Assembly (NCBI GenBank): GCA_012031265.1
Contig: JAAUTY010000006.1
Coordinates: forward strand, 53,424-117,423
Source of the DNA: Spirulinaceae cyanobacterium SM2_1_0
GTDB lineage: Bacteria; Cyanobacteriota; Cyanobacteriia; Cyanobacteriales; Spirulinaceae
Direction: 5' to 3'
Length of the DNA: 64,000 bases
Part shown: one piece after another, positions 27,701 through 37,420 of the stretch
How the letters are laid out: the number at the start of each line of letters is the position of its first letter
How positions within the stretch are numbered: the first letter of the stretch is position 1
The notes under the pieces: model-generated
What the model saw: the letters and a program-made list of their open reading frames with translations, nothing else
The model's database searches: none
What the model was told of the DNA's origin: nothing
Program-made: the position numbers and the translations under genes

Positions 27701-30456
27701 ATGCCGACACGATGGTCAGTTTTAGCCGGGTTGAGCGCGGTACTGATCGGGCTAGGTCAGCCAGAGCTGGCGCTGGCACAACGCGAAGAGCGAACCCTGA
27801 CGGGAAAACTGAGTGAGAGTAGCCCCGTGCTCGAGAGCGATGGCAGCTACTTCGACCTGCACGAGTTCGTCGGGCGCGCGGGTGAGCAAGTATCGATCGA
27901 ACTCCGCAGCCAGGACTTCGACGCCTATCTGATCCTGCTTGACGACGCGGGCAACAAGCTGGCGGAGGACAATGATAGCGGCGACGGCAGCGACGCTTGG
28001 TTGATTGTGACGCTCCCCGCCAATGGCACCTATGCGGTGATGGTCAACACCCTCAATCGTGGTGAAACCGGTCGCTATCAGTTGAGCTGGCAGGCAGCGA
28101 CCGGCTCAGAGCGCCCAGCCACGGGAGATGCTGATCTGGGAGCCGCAACAGCGGGGCAATTATTTCAGCAGGGTATTCAGCAGTTTCAGCGCAGCCAGTT
28201 GCAGGCGGCCTTGGCGACTTGGGAGCAGGCGCTGGCGCTCTACCGCGCGGCGGGCGATCGCCACGGCGAAGCCAGTACCCTCGGCAATTTAGGCATCGTC
28301 TACGACTCGCTTGGAGAGTATCAGCGGGCGATTGACTTCCATCAGCAGTCGCTGGCGATCGCCCGGCAACTCGGCAACCGCCGCAGCGAAGCCAACTCCC
28401 TCGGCAACCTAGGTCTGGCGCATCAAGCCCTCGGCCAGTATCAGCAGGCGCTGATGTTGCATCAGCAATCGCTGGCGCTGGAGCGGGAATTGGGCAACCG
28501 TCAAGGCGAGGCGACGGCGCTAGGCAACCTGGGGATCGTCTACGACTTACTGGGACAGTACTCGCAAGCGGTGGAACTCGCCCAGCAACGCCTCGATATG
28601 GCTCGAGAAATTGGCGAGTCTCCGGCGGAGAGGCTTCGCCAACGCCCCAGTGAAGCCGGTGCGCTCAGCGGCCTCGGTAATGCCTACCATGCCCTCGAAC
28701 GCTACGACGAAGCACTGGCGTTTCACCAACAGGCACTGGCGATCGAGCAGGAACTGGCGGATCGTCGCGGCGAGACGATCGCCCTGGGGAATATTGGCAA
28801 TGCCTATCAACGTCTCGGTCAAACTGAGCAGGCGATCGCCTTCTACCAACAGTCCCTCGACTTGGCGCGAGAAATTGGCGATCGCCAGCGTGAGGCCAAT
28901 GCCTTGGCAAATTTGGGCAGTGTTCACATTGATCGTGGTCAGTACGAACCGGCGATGGCATTCAATCAGCAGTCACTGGTACTGGCGCGGGCAATGGGCG
29001 ATCGCGGGGGCGAAGCGGCGATGTTGCACAATCTGGGAGCCGCCCTGCTCAAAATCGAACGTTACGCCGCCGCCGAGCAAAATCTCCGCGCCGCCGCTGA
29101 TGTCTGGGAAGCGCTCCGGGCTGATCTCGGGAACCGCGATGCCGACAAAGTCGCGATCTTCGAGCAGCAAGCGAGGACCTACGAACTCCTCCAAGCGGTG
29201 CTTGTGGTGCAAGGTCAGCCTGAACAAGCCCTCGCCGCCGCCGAGCGCGGCCGCGCCCGCGCTTTTGTGGAACTTTTCGCCGAGCGTCTGGGCAACACCC
29301 AGCCAGTGCCGCCCAGCGTCGCCGACATCCGCCAAATCGCCCGCGACCAAGACGCGACGCTGGTTCAGTACTCAGTCTTGTACAACGACATCATCCTGAT
29401 CTGGGTCGTGCAGCCGGACGGGGAAATCACCCTCCGCCGCACCAGCCTCGATGCGTCGGCAATTGACTCCCTCGACCAATTCATCACTCGCACAGCTTGG
29501 ACCACGGCCCGTAGTACACCTGAGGCCGAGACCGATACGGCATTGGATCGTCTGGTCGCTGATATTCACAGTGCGGCTCGTAGCGATGGGGCTGGCGATC
29601 GCCCCATCCCCAACGTCCGCCTGCGCCGCAGCCACCAACTCCTGATCGAACCCATCGCCGATTTACTCCCCAGCGACCCCGAGGCCCGCGTCGTCATCGT
29701 GCCGACAAACTCTTTTTGCTCCCCTTCGCCGCCTTCCAGGATGAAGCTGGCACCTATCTGATCGAGCAACACACACTCCTGATCGCGCCCGCGATCCAAG
29801 TCTTGCAACTGACCCGCCAGCACCGCCAGGCGCAGCAACAAGGGACTGGCGCTGACGACTTGCTGATCGTCGGCAACCCGACCATGCCGACGATCGGTGG
29901 ACAGACGCTCACCGCCCTGCCCGGTGCGGAAGCAGAGGCAAAATCGATTGCCGCCCTGCTGGGGACAACGCCCCTGATCGGCCCCCAAGCCCGCGAACCC
30001 GACATCGTACAGCGCCTGCCGCAAGCGCGCATCGCCCACTTCGCTACCCACGGCTTGCTCGGTGACTACGAAGACTGGGGGGTGCCGGGAGCCATCGCCC
30101 TCACGCCTGCGGGTGAAGCGAATGGCTTGCTCACGTCGGGCGAAATCCTCGCCCTCGACCTCAACGCCGAGCTGGTGGTGCTCAGCGCCTGTGACACGGG
30201 GCGCGGTCAGATTACCGGCGATGGTGTCTATGGCTTGTCGCGCGCCTTTCTGACGGCGGGTGTTTCCAGCCTGGTGACCACGCTCTGGCTGATTCCCGAT
30301 CAGCCCTCCGCCTTTCTCATGACTCGCTTCTACGAAAACCTGGCGGCGGGACAAGATAAAGCCCAAGCCCTCCGCCAAGCGATGCTGGCGACCAAAGCGC
30401 GTTATCCAGAACCGCGCAACTGGGCGGCATTTACGCTCATGGGTGAGGCCGAGTGA
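27701..30456 (+). pseudogene. Secreted PPC-TPR-CHAT protein, frameshifted before the CHAT domain
   Basis: With one base restored near 29702 the product is 918 residues. It has a signal peptide (SVLAGLSAVLIGLGQPELALA), a pre-peptidase C-terminal-like beta domain (residues ~32-145, DNDSGDGSDAWLIVTLPANG), a run of about seven TPRs with GDRxxEAxALGNLG repeats, and a C-terminal CHAT caspase-fold domain with the His/Cys dyad in HFATHGLL and LSACDTGRGQ. Before the break the sequence reads ARVVIVP then runs out of family; the next frame resumes KLFLLPFAAFQDEAGTYL. Unrepaired, the first frame stops at 29761 and lacks the protease. The TPRs also carry an 8-residue in-frame insert at 28613-28640. CHAT proteins act as TPR-regulated caspase-like proteases in several bacterial systems; the partner of this one is unknown. 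Confidence 0.85.
28613..28640 (+). repeat. Palindromic 28-bp insert inside a TPR coding region
   Basis: GGCGAGTCTCCG and CGGAGAGGCTTCGCC form an imperfect hairpin. It encodes SPAERLRQ, which breaks the otherwise regular GDRxxEAxAL linker between two TPRs while keeping frame. Short palindromes with GGCTTCGCC cores are a known class of dispersed repeat in cyanobacterial genomes. Only this copy was seen in the window. Confidence 0.6.
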
Positions 30457-30462
30457 AGTGGT

Positions 30463-33252
30463 TTACGATTCCGGCAGTTCTAAGGCTGGTTCCGACGCAT
30501 CGGGGGCGTCCGTTTGACCATTCAGCGTTTGCAGCAACTCGCCCAGCTCGTCTTGTAAACGGCCGTATGCCGCCCAATCGCCCGCGCGCTGTGCCGCTTC
30601 TGCTTGCTCGTGGAGTTCGAGGGCTTGGCGGAGTTGTGGCGTCGGGATGCTGCTCGGCGGGGGGGCTGCTGGTGCTGTGGCAGATGGCGTCGCTGTTGCC
30701 GCGCTGGTGCTGTTGGCCTCGGCTCCGAAGATTGTGGCGATCGCCTGCTCCAGCGTCGTCTCCATCACAATCTGATCCCCATAAGCGAGGATCACCCGCT
30801 TCAGCTCCGGCAGCTCGCTCTGCTCGGCGCGCAGGTAAATCGGCTCGACATAGAGCAGCGACTGCTCGATCGGGATCACGAACAAGTCGCCGCGAATCAC
30901 CTGCGAGCCTTCCTGGCTCCAGAGTGTCAGTTGCTGGGAAATTTGCGGATTTTGATCAATGCGCGCCTCGATCTGCTGGGGGCCGTAGACCAGTTGTTGT
31001 TTGGGAAATTCGTAGAGCAACTTTTTGCCGTAGCGATCGCCATCCGAGCGCGCCGCCAACCAAGCGACCATATTGTTTTTGTTGACCGGCGTGAAGGGGA
31101 GGGTGAGCACAAATTCCTCCGACTCGGCATCAGGCAACCGCACGATCACGTAGTACGGCTCCATCACTTGTTCATCCTGTTCGTAGAGCTGGTTGGGGAA
31201 GCGCCAAAGGTCTTCTTGGTTGTAAAAAACCTCGGCGTTTTGCATATGGTAGGCGAGGTAGGTTTGCGCCTGGATCGCGAACAAGTCTAGGGGGTAGCGG
31301 AAGTGCGATCGCAGCACTTCCGGCACGTCAGCCGCTGGCGTGAATAGGTTGGGGAAGATTTCTTGATAGGCCTTGAGAATCGGATCTTCGGTGTCAGTGA
31401 TGAAGAATTGCAGCGTGCCGTCGTAAGCATCGACAACGACCTTGACCGAGTTGCGAATGTAGTTGAACTGCCCACGTCCAAAGGGTTCAGAATAGGGATA
31501 GCGATCGCTGGTCGTGTAAGCATCCATGATCCACTGCAAGCGGCCGTTGTTGATGCAGAGATAGGGATCGCGGTCGAGGCGCAGGAAGGGGACAACGCGC
31601 TGGATGCGATCGCGGATCTCGCGGTGATAGAGGATCTTCGACTCCGGCGTGAAATAGTTGGAGATCAGCAGCTTGAAACTGCCGAGATCCAGGGCATAGG
31701 CGAGCCGGTGCAGTAGCGTCGGCATCGCCACGCCGCCCGCGCCGTCGTAGCGATTGCTGGCATTGTCACCGCCTTGGGGAAAGTCAAATTCGTTGGTACT
31801 CGTGCCGGTAAAAACGTGGTATGTCGTTTCCTCGCCGTAGTAGAGACGCGGCTGGGTGATTTCGAGGTCGATTGCCGATACGGGCGGAATATCCTTAATC
31901 CATAGCTCCGGTAGACCCTGCTCGCTGACCCGATTCACGGGGCTGAGCACCGCACCGTAGCCGTGGGTGTACTTGAGGCGTTGGTTGACCCAGGTGCGGC
32001 CACGCTCCGGCACTTGCCCGTAGGCGAGTTCGCGCGGCGAGAGCATCACTTGGCGGTAGTCGCCGTCGAGGGTGTAGCGATCGACATCGACATCGTTGAA
32101 GCGGTAGTAGAGGCGGATCTCCTGCAACTGACGGTAGGTGCTCAGCAGCGGGCGGTAGCTCCAGAGGCGGACATTGGTGATCGTGGCTTGGTTGGTAGCG
32201 ATCGCCGCCGCATCGAGACTACCCTCGACCGGGAAGGGACGGGTATCGATGTCATCGAGGTCGTAGGCGCGGCGGGTGAACTGGAGGTTATGTTCGATGT
32301 AGGGCAGTTCCTTGTTCAACTCGTTGGGTTCGACCACCAGCGTTTGCTGCAAGAGCGGGATCAGACCCTGGACGACGAACGCGACGAGGACAAAACCGAG
32401 TAAGCCACTGCTGACGAAACTGATGCTGTTTTGCCAGAGCGAGAAGAGTAGGGCGATCGCCAGCGCCAGCGACAACAAAAACATCGCCGTCAGACCCAGC
32501 AAGCGCGCGTGAACATCGGTGTAGCCCGCCCCAAAGACAACCCCCGTTGGCGAATAGAGCAGGTTGTAGCGCTCCAGCCAGTAGCCCCAGGCAATCAAGC
32601 CGACAACCGCCATGACCAACAAAGTGAGGTGGGTCTTCGGCTTACCGATGATGGCGTGATTCCAGCCACGACCGAAATCGAGGCTGCCTTTGAGGCTGTA
32701 GACGGCGATGGTGATCGCGAAACTGGCGATCACCAAGCCCATGAGCCAACTGCGCAGGCCGGTGTAGAGGGGGAAGCGGAAGATATAGAAGCCAATATCA
32801 CGCTGGTAGATCGGGTCAGTCGTGCCAAACGGTTGCGCGTGCCAAAACTTGAGCACCAATTCCCAGGCATCAAGGCTGAGCTGCGCTGCCCAGAAGGCGA
32901 TGCCAACAATGGCGGTGAAGAGAACGATCACCGGGACAGAGCGATTGATTAGCTCGCTGTCGTAGTTGTAGCCCCAGCGAAAAGGGGTGTAGCGGGTCAG
33001 ATGGGTGGCAAGGCGATAGTTGCCCCAGAGCACGAGGGCAAAGACCAAGAAGGTGCCGCCGCCCGCGAAGATCCGGCCGAGTAACTGTGTCCAGAAAACT
33101 TCACTATGGCCGATGTTACTAAACCACCAGGATTCGGTGAGCTGGTGGATGATGGTGCCGATGGAGGCGAGTAAGACCAAGCTCGCGATCGCCAAAATAC
33201 CAATGATCCAACCGCGCTGAGGCTCATCTTTGCGGGGATGCAACGATTTCAC
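30463..33252 (-). CDS. UPF0182 family integral membrane protein
   Basis: The 929-residue protein has about seven transmembrane helices in the N-terminal third (IIGILAIASLVLLASIGTII; LLVMAVVGLIAWGYWLER; LLGLTAMFLLSLALAIALLF) and a large soluble region after residue ~320 with LPYIEHNLQFTRRAYDLDDI and QRLKYTHGYGAVLSPVN-like motifs typical of UPF0182. The C-terminal tail is Ala/Pro-rich and helical. Function is not established. The second of two adjacent GTG codons is chosen because AGGAGA sits 6 nt before it; the frame extends further upstream but only through non-coding sequence. It ends 7 bp from the convergent TPR-CHAT stop. Confidence 0.9.
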   Translation of the reverse strand: MKSLHPRKDEPQRGWIIGILAIASLVLLASIGTIIHQLTESWWFSNIGHSEVFWTQLLGRIFAGGGTFLVFALVLWGNYRLATHLTRYTPFRWGYNYDSELINRSVPVIVLFTAIVGIAFWAAQLSLDAWELVLKFWHAQPFGTTDPIYQRDIGFYIFRFPLYTGLRSWLMGLVIASFAITIAVYSLKGSLDFGRGWNHAIIGKPKTHLTLLVMAVVGLIAWGYWLERYNLLYSPTGVVFGAGYTDVHARLLGLTAMFLLSLALAIALLFSLWQNSISFVSSGLLGFVLVAFVVQGLIPLLQQTLVVEPNELNKELPYIEHNLQFTRRAYDLDDIDTRPFPVEGSLDAAAIATNQATITNVRLWSYRPLLSTYRQLQEIRLYYRFNDVDVDRYTLDGDYRQVMLSPRELAYGQVPERGRTWVNQRLKYTHGYGAVLSPVNRVSEQGLPELWIKDIPPVSAIDLEITQPRLYYGEETTYHVFTGTSTNEFDFPQGGDNASNRYDGAGGVAMPTLLHRLAYALDLGSFKLLISNYFTPESKILYHREIRDRIQRVVPFLRLDRDPYLCINNGRLQWIMDAYTTSDRYPYSEPFGRGQFNYIRNSVKVVVDAYDGTLQFFITDTEDPILKAYQEIFPNLFTPAADVPEVLRSHFRYPLDLFAIQAQTYLAYHMQNAEVFYNQEDLWRFPNQLYEQDEQVMEPYYVIVRLPDAESEEFVLTLPFTPVNKNNMVAWLAARSDGDRYGKKLLYEFPKQQLVYGPQQIEARIDQNPQISQQLTLWSQEGSQVIRGDLFVIPIEQSLLYVEPIYLRAEQSELPELKRVILAYGDQIVMETTLEQAIATIFGAEANSTSAATATPSATAPAAPPPSSIPTPQLRQALELHEQAEAAQRAGDWAAYGRLQDELGELLQTLNGQTDAPDASEPALELPES

Positions 33253-33331
33253 CGCCACTCTCCTAATCTTGTTTCCTAACCATCCATTGTGCGGTAACTT
33301 CCCGCTGAACTGGGGCTGGGAGTAAGGTTTG

Positions 33332-34252
33332 TTACAGTCGCGCTGGCGATGAGGCAGTTTCGAGGATGTTGGGCTGGGAGGACAACAGTTGCAACCAATC
33401 GAGCAACAAGGCATTCACCAGCGCCGGTTTCTCATCGTGGGGGCAGTGACCTGCGCGCGGGATGGCGTGAAATTGGACACGCGCTTCCTGGTCAGCCAGT
33501 TGCCGGTAGATGGTTGCGCCGTCGATCGGGGTCCAGGGATCATCTTCGCCCCAGAGGACTAGGAGTGGCTGCGTGATCTGCGGCAGCAGTTCAGCCGGGC
33601 GGGGGCCAGGAGGAGCGGTAAGGATCGAGGCAAAGGCTTGTTGCGCGCCGCGATCGCAAGCGGGTCGGTAGAGCATTTCCACCAGCTCCGGGGTGATCGC
33701 GGTGCGATCGCGGTAAACCTGCGACAGCGAGTTGCGGATCAGCGGCTTCTGGCGAATGAGATTGAAGAGGAGGGGGCCGGTCAGCGGCGAGCGGACGAGG
33801 GTTTCAAACGCACCCATGACCAAACGTAAAGGCGGCGGCAGTTCTTCAGGCCGGTGATTAAGGCCGCCCGCACAGTTGATCAAGACACCTGCCCGCGCCA
33901 GCTCTGGAGCCGCAGCCAACAACATCAGGCTGAGCAAGCCGCCGATCGAGTTGCCGACCAGAACTGTGGGGCGGGCGATGTTTTCGGCCCAGAAGTCGTG
34001 CAACTGTTGTTGCCAGAGTTCGAGGCAATAGTCCAGCGGCGGTTTCTCAGAGGCCCCGAAGCCCAGCAGATCCAGAGCGAAGACCTGATAACCGGCTTTC
34101 GCTAAAACGGGAATATTTTGCCGCCAGTGCCCCACCGAAGCCCCAAAGCCGTGGATGAGCAGGAGCGGTTGGCCGCTACCCATGACTGTGTAGCGGCAGC
34201 GATAGCCTTGCCAAGTCCAAGTCAGGGTCGCGAGCGATGGGGCAGTTAGCAT
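33332..34252 (-). CDS. Alpha/beta hydrolase
   Basis: The 306-residue product is a single alpha/beta-hydrolase domain: oxyanion region LLIHGFGASVGHWR, nucleophile elbow VLVGNSIGGLLSL (GxSxG with Ser), catalytic Asp in LWGEDDPWTP, and catalytic His in RAGHCPHDEKP. FALDLLGFGASEKP is typical of the cyanobacterial/plastid group often annotated as hydrolase or acyltransferase superfamily. No signal peptide is present; substrate unknown. It is on the same strand as UPF0182, 79 bp upstream. Confidence 0.88.
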   Translation of the reverse strand: MLTAPSLATLTWTWQGYRCRYTVMGSGQPLLLIHGFGASVGHWRQNIPVLAKAGYQVFALDLLGFGASEKPPLDYCLELWQQQLHDFWAENIARPTVLVGNSIGGLLSLMLLAAAPELARAGVLINCAGGLNHRPEELPPPLRLVMGAFETLVRSPLTGPLLFNLIRQKPLIRNSLSQVYRDRTAITPELVEMLYRPACDRGAQQAFASILTAPPGPRPAELLPQITQPLLVLWGEDDPWTPIDGATIYRQLADQEARVQFHAIPRAGHCPHDEKPALVNALLLDWLQLLSSQPNILETASSPARL

Positions 34253-34363
34253 GGCGGTTGACGAGCCAAACTCGGTCGGTGTGTTAACAGTTCGTTACAG
34301 AAATATCTTACCCATCATAGTCATGACATAGGGCGATCGCGATCCGCTATATCGCGAGTCTTG

Positions 34364-34885
34364 TTACCCAGGCAGGCTTGCGAGCAGTTGACCGATGCCG
34401 TCGCGGTCGAGCACTAGCTCGATTTCGAGTTGCTGCCCGGAGTCACGCAGCAACAGCACACATCCCTCGCCACTCGCCTTACCCACAATTTGCGGATTAT
34501 GGAGCTTCAAGGTTTGGTAATTGAGACCGGGAATCGCGACGCGCATCACCACCTGCCGCTGGGCTTGCGAGTAGATGTACAGGCGCTGGGCGCGCGGTTC
34601 GAGTTCAAGCTTGCGGACGGTAATACTGCGCTCTTCTTTGCTGTCAGGTTTTTGCCAATAGAGTGTAATGCCGCCGACCCGTGGTGCCTGCACCGTGAAG
34701 CGCTCGTCAAACCGCTGCGGCTGCCAGTCCACCGCACCGAGGTCATCGCTCTCGGGTAATAGCCGCTGGGCGAGTTCGATCTCCTGCTGGTCGAGCTGTT
34801 GCCACCACTGAGCGATCGCGTCGAGATGCGCCATATTTTCCGGGTCGCTACTGCCCTGTTGCCAAACCAAACGGCCGTCTGCCAT
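34364..34885 (-). CDS. Conserved hypothetical protein (173 aa)
   Basis: The start MADGRLVWQQGSSDPEN at 34885 is chosen because AGGAGA precedes it by 6 nt; an upstream extension of 29 codons lacks support. The protein is soluble, with a helical N-terminal part (AQWWQQLDQQEIELAQRLL) and a beta-rich remainder (ITLYWQKPDSKEERSITVRK; QVVMRVAIPGLNYQTLKL; LVLDRDGIGQLLASLPG). I do not recognise a characterised family. It lies 112 bp upstream of the hydrolase gene on the same strand. Confidence 0.75.
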   Translation of the reverse strand: MADGRLVWQQGSSDPENMAHLDAIAQWWQQLDQQEIELAQRLLPESDDLGAVDWQPQRFDERFTVQAPRVGGITLYWQKPDSKEERSITVRKLELEPRAQRLYIYSQAQRQVVMRVAIPGLNYQTLKLHNPQIVGKASGEGCVLLLRDSGQQLEIELVLDRDGIGQLLASLPG

Positions 34886-35059
34886 GCTATTCTCCTGCGT
34901 TTTGTGACGAGCGGTAAGTTGTAGACTGATGGGCAAGCGACGCATCGCGATCGCCCGCAAAGCCACTGCCATTCTAGTGGCGTTGTGCGAGCTGCAAATT
35001 CATTTTCAAGTCGGCAATCTCGCCCGCCCGCGCGAACTCGGTGGTGCTGATGGGTGGCC

Positions 35060-35752
35060 ATGACCTACTGTTACGAATTTCCGCGCCCGGCCCTGACGGT
35101 GGATTGTGTCGTGTTCGGTTTGGACGCGCGTACCGTTTTGCAGGTGTTGTTGATCCGGCGTCGCCTACCGCCGTTCCGGGGCGAGTGGGCGCTGCCGGGT
35201 GGCTTTGTGCGTCAGGGCGAGACCTTGGAAGCAGCCGCTAGGCGCGAACTGGGCGAAGAAACGGGGGTGCGCGACATTTTCCTCGAGCAGCTCTACACCT
35301 TCAGCGCGCTGGATCGGGACCCACGCGATCGCGTCGTCACCGTCGCCTACTACGCACTGGTCAATCTCACCGAGCACCCGATCGCGGCTACGACCGATGC
35401 CGATGCGGCACAGTGGTTTCCCTGCGATGCCCTACCTAAGTTAGCATTCGACCATGCTCAAATCTTTGCCACGGCCCTGAAACGACTGCAAGGCAAACTG
35501 CGCTATGAACCCGTCGGGTTTGAATTGCTCCCGGAAAAGTTTCCCCTCTCGCAGTTGCAACGGCTCTATGAAACCGTCTTGAATCAAGTCCTCGACAAGC
35601 GCAATTTTCGTAAAAAGCTCCTTAAAATGGGCCTGTTGATCGAACTCGACGAACGACAAACCGGGGTCGCCCATCGCGCCGCCCGTCTCTACAAATTCGA
35701 TAAGCAGAAGTACGAGCACTTGAAACAAAAAGGGTTTAACTTCGAGTTGTGA
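35060..35752 (+). CDS. Nudix hydrolase with C-terminal winged helix (NrtR-like)
   Basis: About 230 residues: an N-terminal Nudix domain with a perfect box ([20 protein letters not shown] followed by ETGV) and a C-terminal winged helix-turn-helix with [19 protein letters not shown] and [16 protein letters not shown]. This combination defines the NrtR family, repressors of NAD biosynthesis genes that sense ADP-ribose, including Slr1690 of Synechocystis; some members keep pyrophosphatase activity. All catalytic Nudix residues are retained here, so hydrolysis is possible. An alternative GTG start at 35054 adds two residues. The photolyase gene follows after 73 bp on the same strand; no NAD gene is adjacent. 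Confidence 0.85.
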   Translation: MTYCYEFPRPALTVDCVVFGLDARTVLQVLLIRRRLPPFRGEWALPGGFVRQGETLEAAARRELGEETGVRDIFLEQLYTFSALDRDPRDRVVTVAYYALVNLTEHPIAATTDADAAQWFPCDALPKLAFDHAQIFATALKRLQGKLRYEPVGFELLPEKFPLSQLQRLYETVLNQVLDKRNFRKKLLKMGLLIELDERQTGVAHRAARLYKFDKQKYEHLKQKGFNFEL

Positions 35753-35825
35753 TCGGGGCTGGTAAAGCTCACAATGCCTCCTCAGCCCAGAAGCGATGAT
35801 GACTACAAATTGAGGCAACGGTGTC

Positions 35826-37337
35826 ATGGGAATTGGTGTTTGGGTGCTCGGCGATCAGTTGAATTTGCAGCAGGCCGCGTTGCAAAGCACCGAACCCGGA
35901 GCAGTGATCCTGATTGAGTCGGCGCAGTGGGCACGACAGCGACCTTACCACCAGCAGAAGCTAGTACTGGTGTGGTCGGCGATGCGGCATTTTGCTGAGG
36001 AATTACGCCAGGTCGGTTGGTCGGTAACGTATGAAATTGCGGCGGACTTCGCGACGCCACTGCAAGCCTGGTTGCAACGCGAGTCGATCAGCGAATTGCG
36101 GGTCATGGAACCGAGCGATCGCCCCTTTCGCCAACTGATCGATCACCTCGCGCTCAACGTCGAATTGTCCTGGCAACCCAACAACCAATTTTTCTGGAGC
36201 CAAGCCGAATTTGACGAGTGGGCAGCGAATCGCAAGCGCTTGGTGTTGGAGGATTTTTATCGGGCGAGTCGCAAGCGTTTCGACATTCTCATGGCGGATG
36301 GCAAGCCGCTGGGCGATCGCTGGAATTTTGACAAGGAAAACCGCAAGCCGCCGAAAGGGGAACTGAACACACCAACACCGCTGGAATTTCAACCCGATGC
36401 GATCACCCAAGCCGTGATCGACCGCGTGCAGGCAGATAGCTTTTCCAGCTACGGCGAGCTGGAGCCGTTTCGCTGGGCGGTGACGCGCGCCCAGGCGTTG
36501 CAGGTGCTCAACCATTTCCTCGCCCAGCGTCTGCCGCATTTTGGCCCCTACCAAGATGCGATGGTAACGAGTGAGCCAACGATGTGGCACGCACTGCTAT
36601 CGCCGTATCTGAATCTCGGTCTCCTGCATCCTCGCGAGGTGGTGGCGGCGGCGGAGCGAATCGGACGGGAGCAGGATTTCCCGCTGAATGGTGTCGAGGG
36701 GTTTATTCGGCAAGTCCTCGGTTGGCGTGAATATATGCGTGGGTTGTACCACCATTTGCCAGCGGACTATGGCGATCGCAACTGGTTTGAGCACACTCAG
36801 CCACTTCCCGCCTTCTTCTGGGATGCGGCGCAAACGGAGATGAACTGCCTCCACCAAGTCTTGCGTCAGGTGGAACAGACGGGCTACGCGCATCACATTC
36901 AGCGTTTGATGATTTTGAGTAACTTTGCCCTGATCGCCGGGGTCTCGCCGCAAGCGCTAGAAGCCTGGTTTCATGCCGCCTTTGTGGATGCCTACGACTG
37001 GGTCATGCAAACCAATGTGCTTGGCATGGGGCAATTCGCTGATGGCGGCATCCTCGCCTCGAAACCCTACTGCTCGTCAGCCAACTACATCAACCGCATG
37101 AGCGACTATTGCCAAAACTGTGGCTATAATCGGAGCGATCGCACTGGGCCAAAAGCCTGCCCATTCAACTATTTCTACTGGGATTTTCTGGCTCGCCAGC
37201 GCGATCGCTTACAGCATCAAGGACGCATGAATTTTATTCTCAAAAATCTCGACCGGATGTCAGCCGATGAGCACCGCGCCATCGACCAGCAGGCTCGCGA
37301 CTGGTGGCAAACGGCACCGGTCTCAGAGAGTGCATAG
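35826..37337 (+). CDS. FeS-BCP / CryB-type photolyase-related protein
   Basis: The 503-residue flavoprotein belongs to the bacterial (6-4) photolyase (FeS-BCP, PhrB/CryB) branch. It starts GVWVLGDQLNLQQAAL and has the insertion DRWNFDKENRKPPK and the FAD-region GWREYMRGLYHHLPADYGDR typical of the group. Four cysteines for a [4Fe-4S] cluster are visible in order: KPYCSSANYI, DYCQNCGYNRS and KACPFNYFYWDFL. In Agrobacterium and Rhodobacter, relatives repair (6-4) lesions or act as light regulators. It follows the NrtR-like gene. Confidence 0.92.
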   Translation: MGIGVWVLGDQLNLQQAALQSTEPGAVILIESAQWARQRPYHQQKLVLVWSAMRHFAEELRQVGWSVTYEIAADFATPLQAWLQRESISELRVMEPSDRPFRQLIDHLALNVELSWQPNNQFFWSQAEFDEWAANRKRLVLEDFYRASRKRFDILMADGKPLGDRWNFDKENRKPPKGELNTPTPLEFQPDAITQAVIDRVQADSFSSYGELEPFRWAVTRAQALQVLNHFLAQRLPHFGPYQDAMVTSEPTMWHALLSPYLNLGLLHPREVVAAAERIGREQDFPLNGVEGFIRQVLGWREYMRGLYHHLPADYGDRNWFEHTQPLPAFFWDAAQTEMNCLHQVLRQVEQTGYAHHIQRLMILSNFALIAGVSPQALEAWFHAAFVDAYDWVMQTNVLGMGQFADGGILASKPYCSSANYINRMSDYCQNCGYNRSDRTGPKACPFNYFYWDFLARQRDRLQHQGRMNFILKNLDRMSADEHRAIDQQARDWWQTAPVSESA

Positions 37338-37420
37338 TCCGCAGTGCAACTAGCTGTGGCTGGTCTGCTGCTGCCATGCTTTAGACTGCCGGTCTCAGAC
37401 AGTCTTGCCGTCGCAGCATC

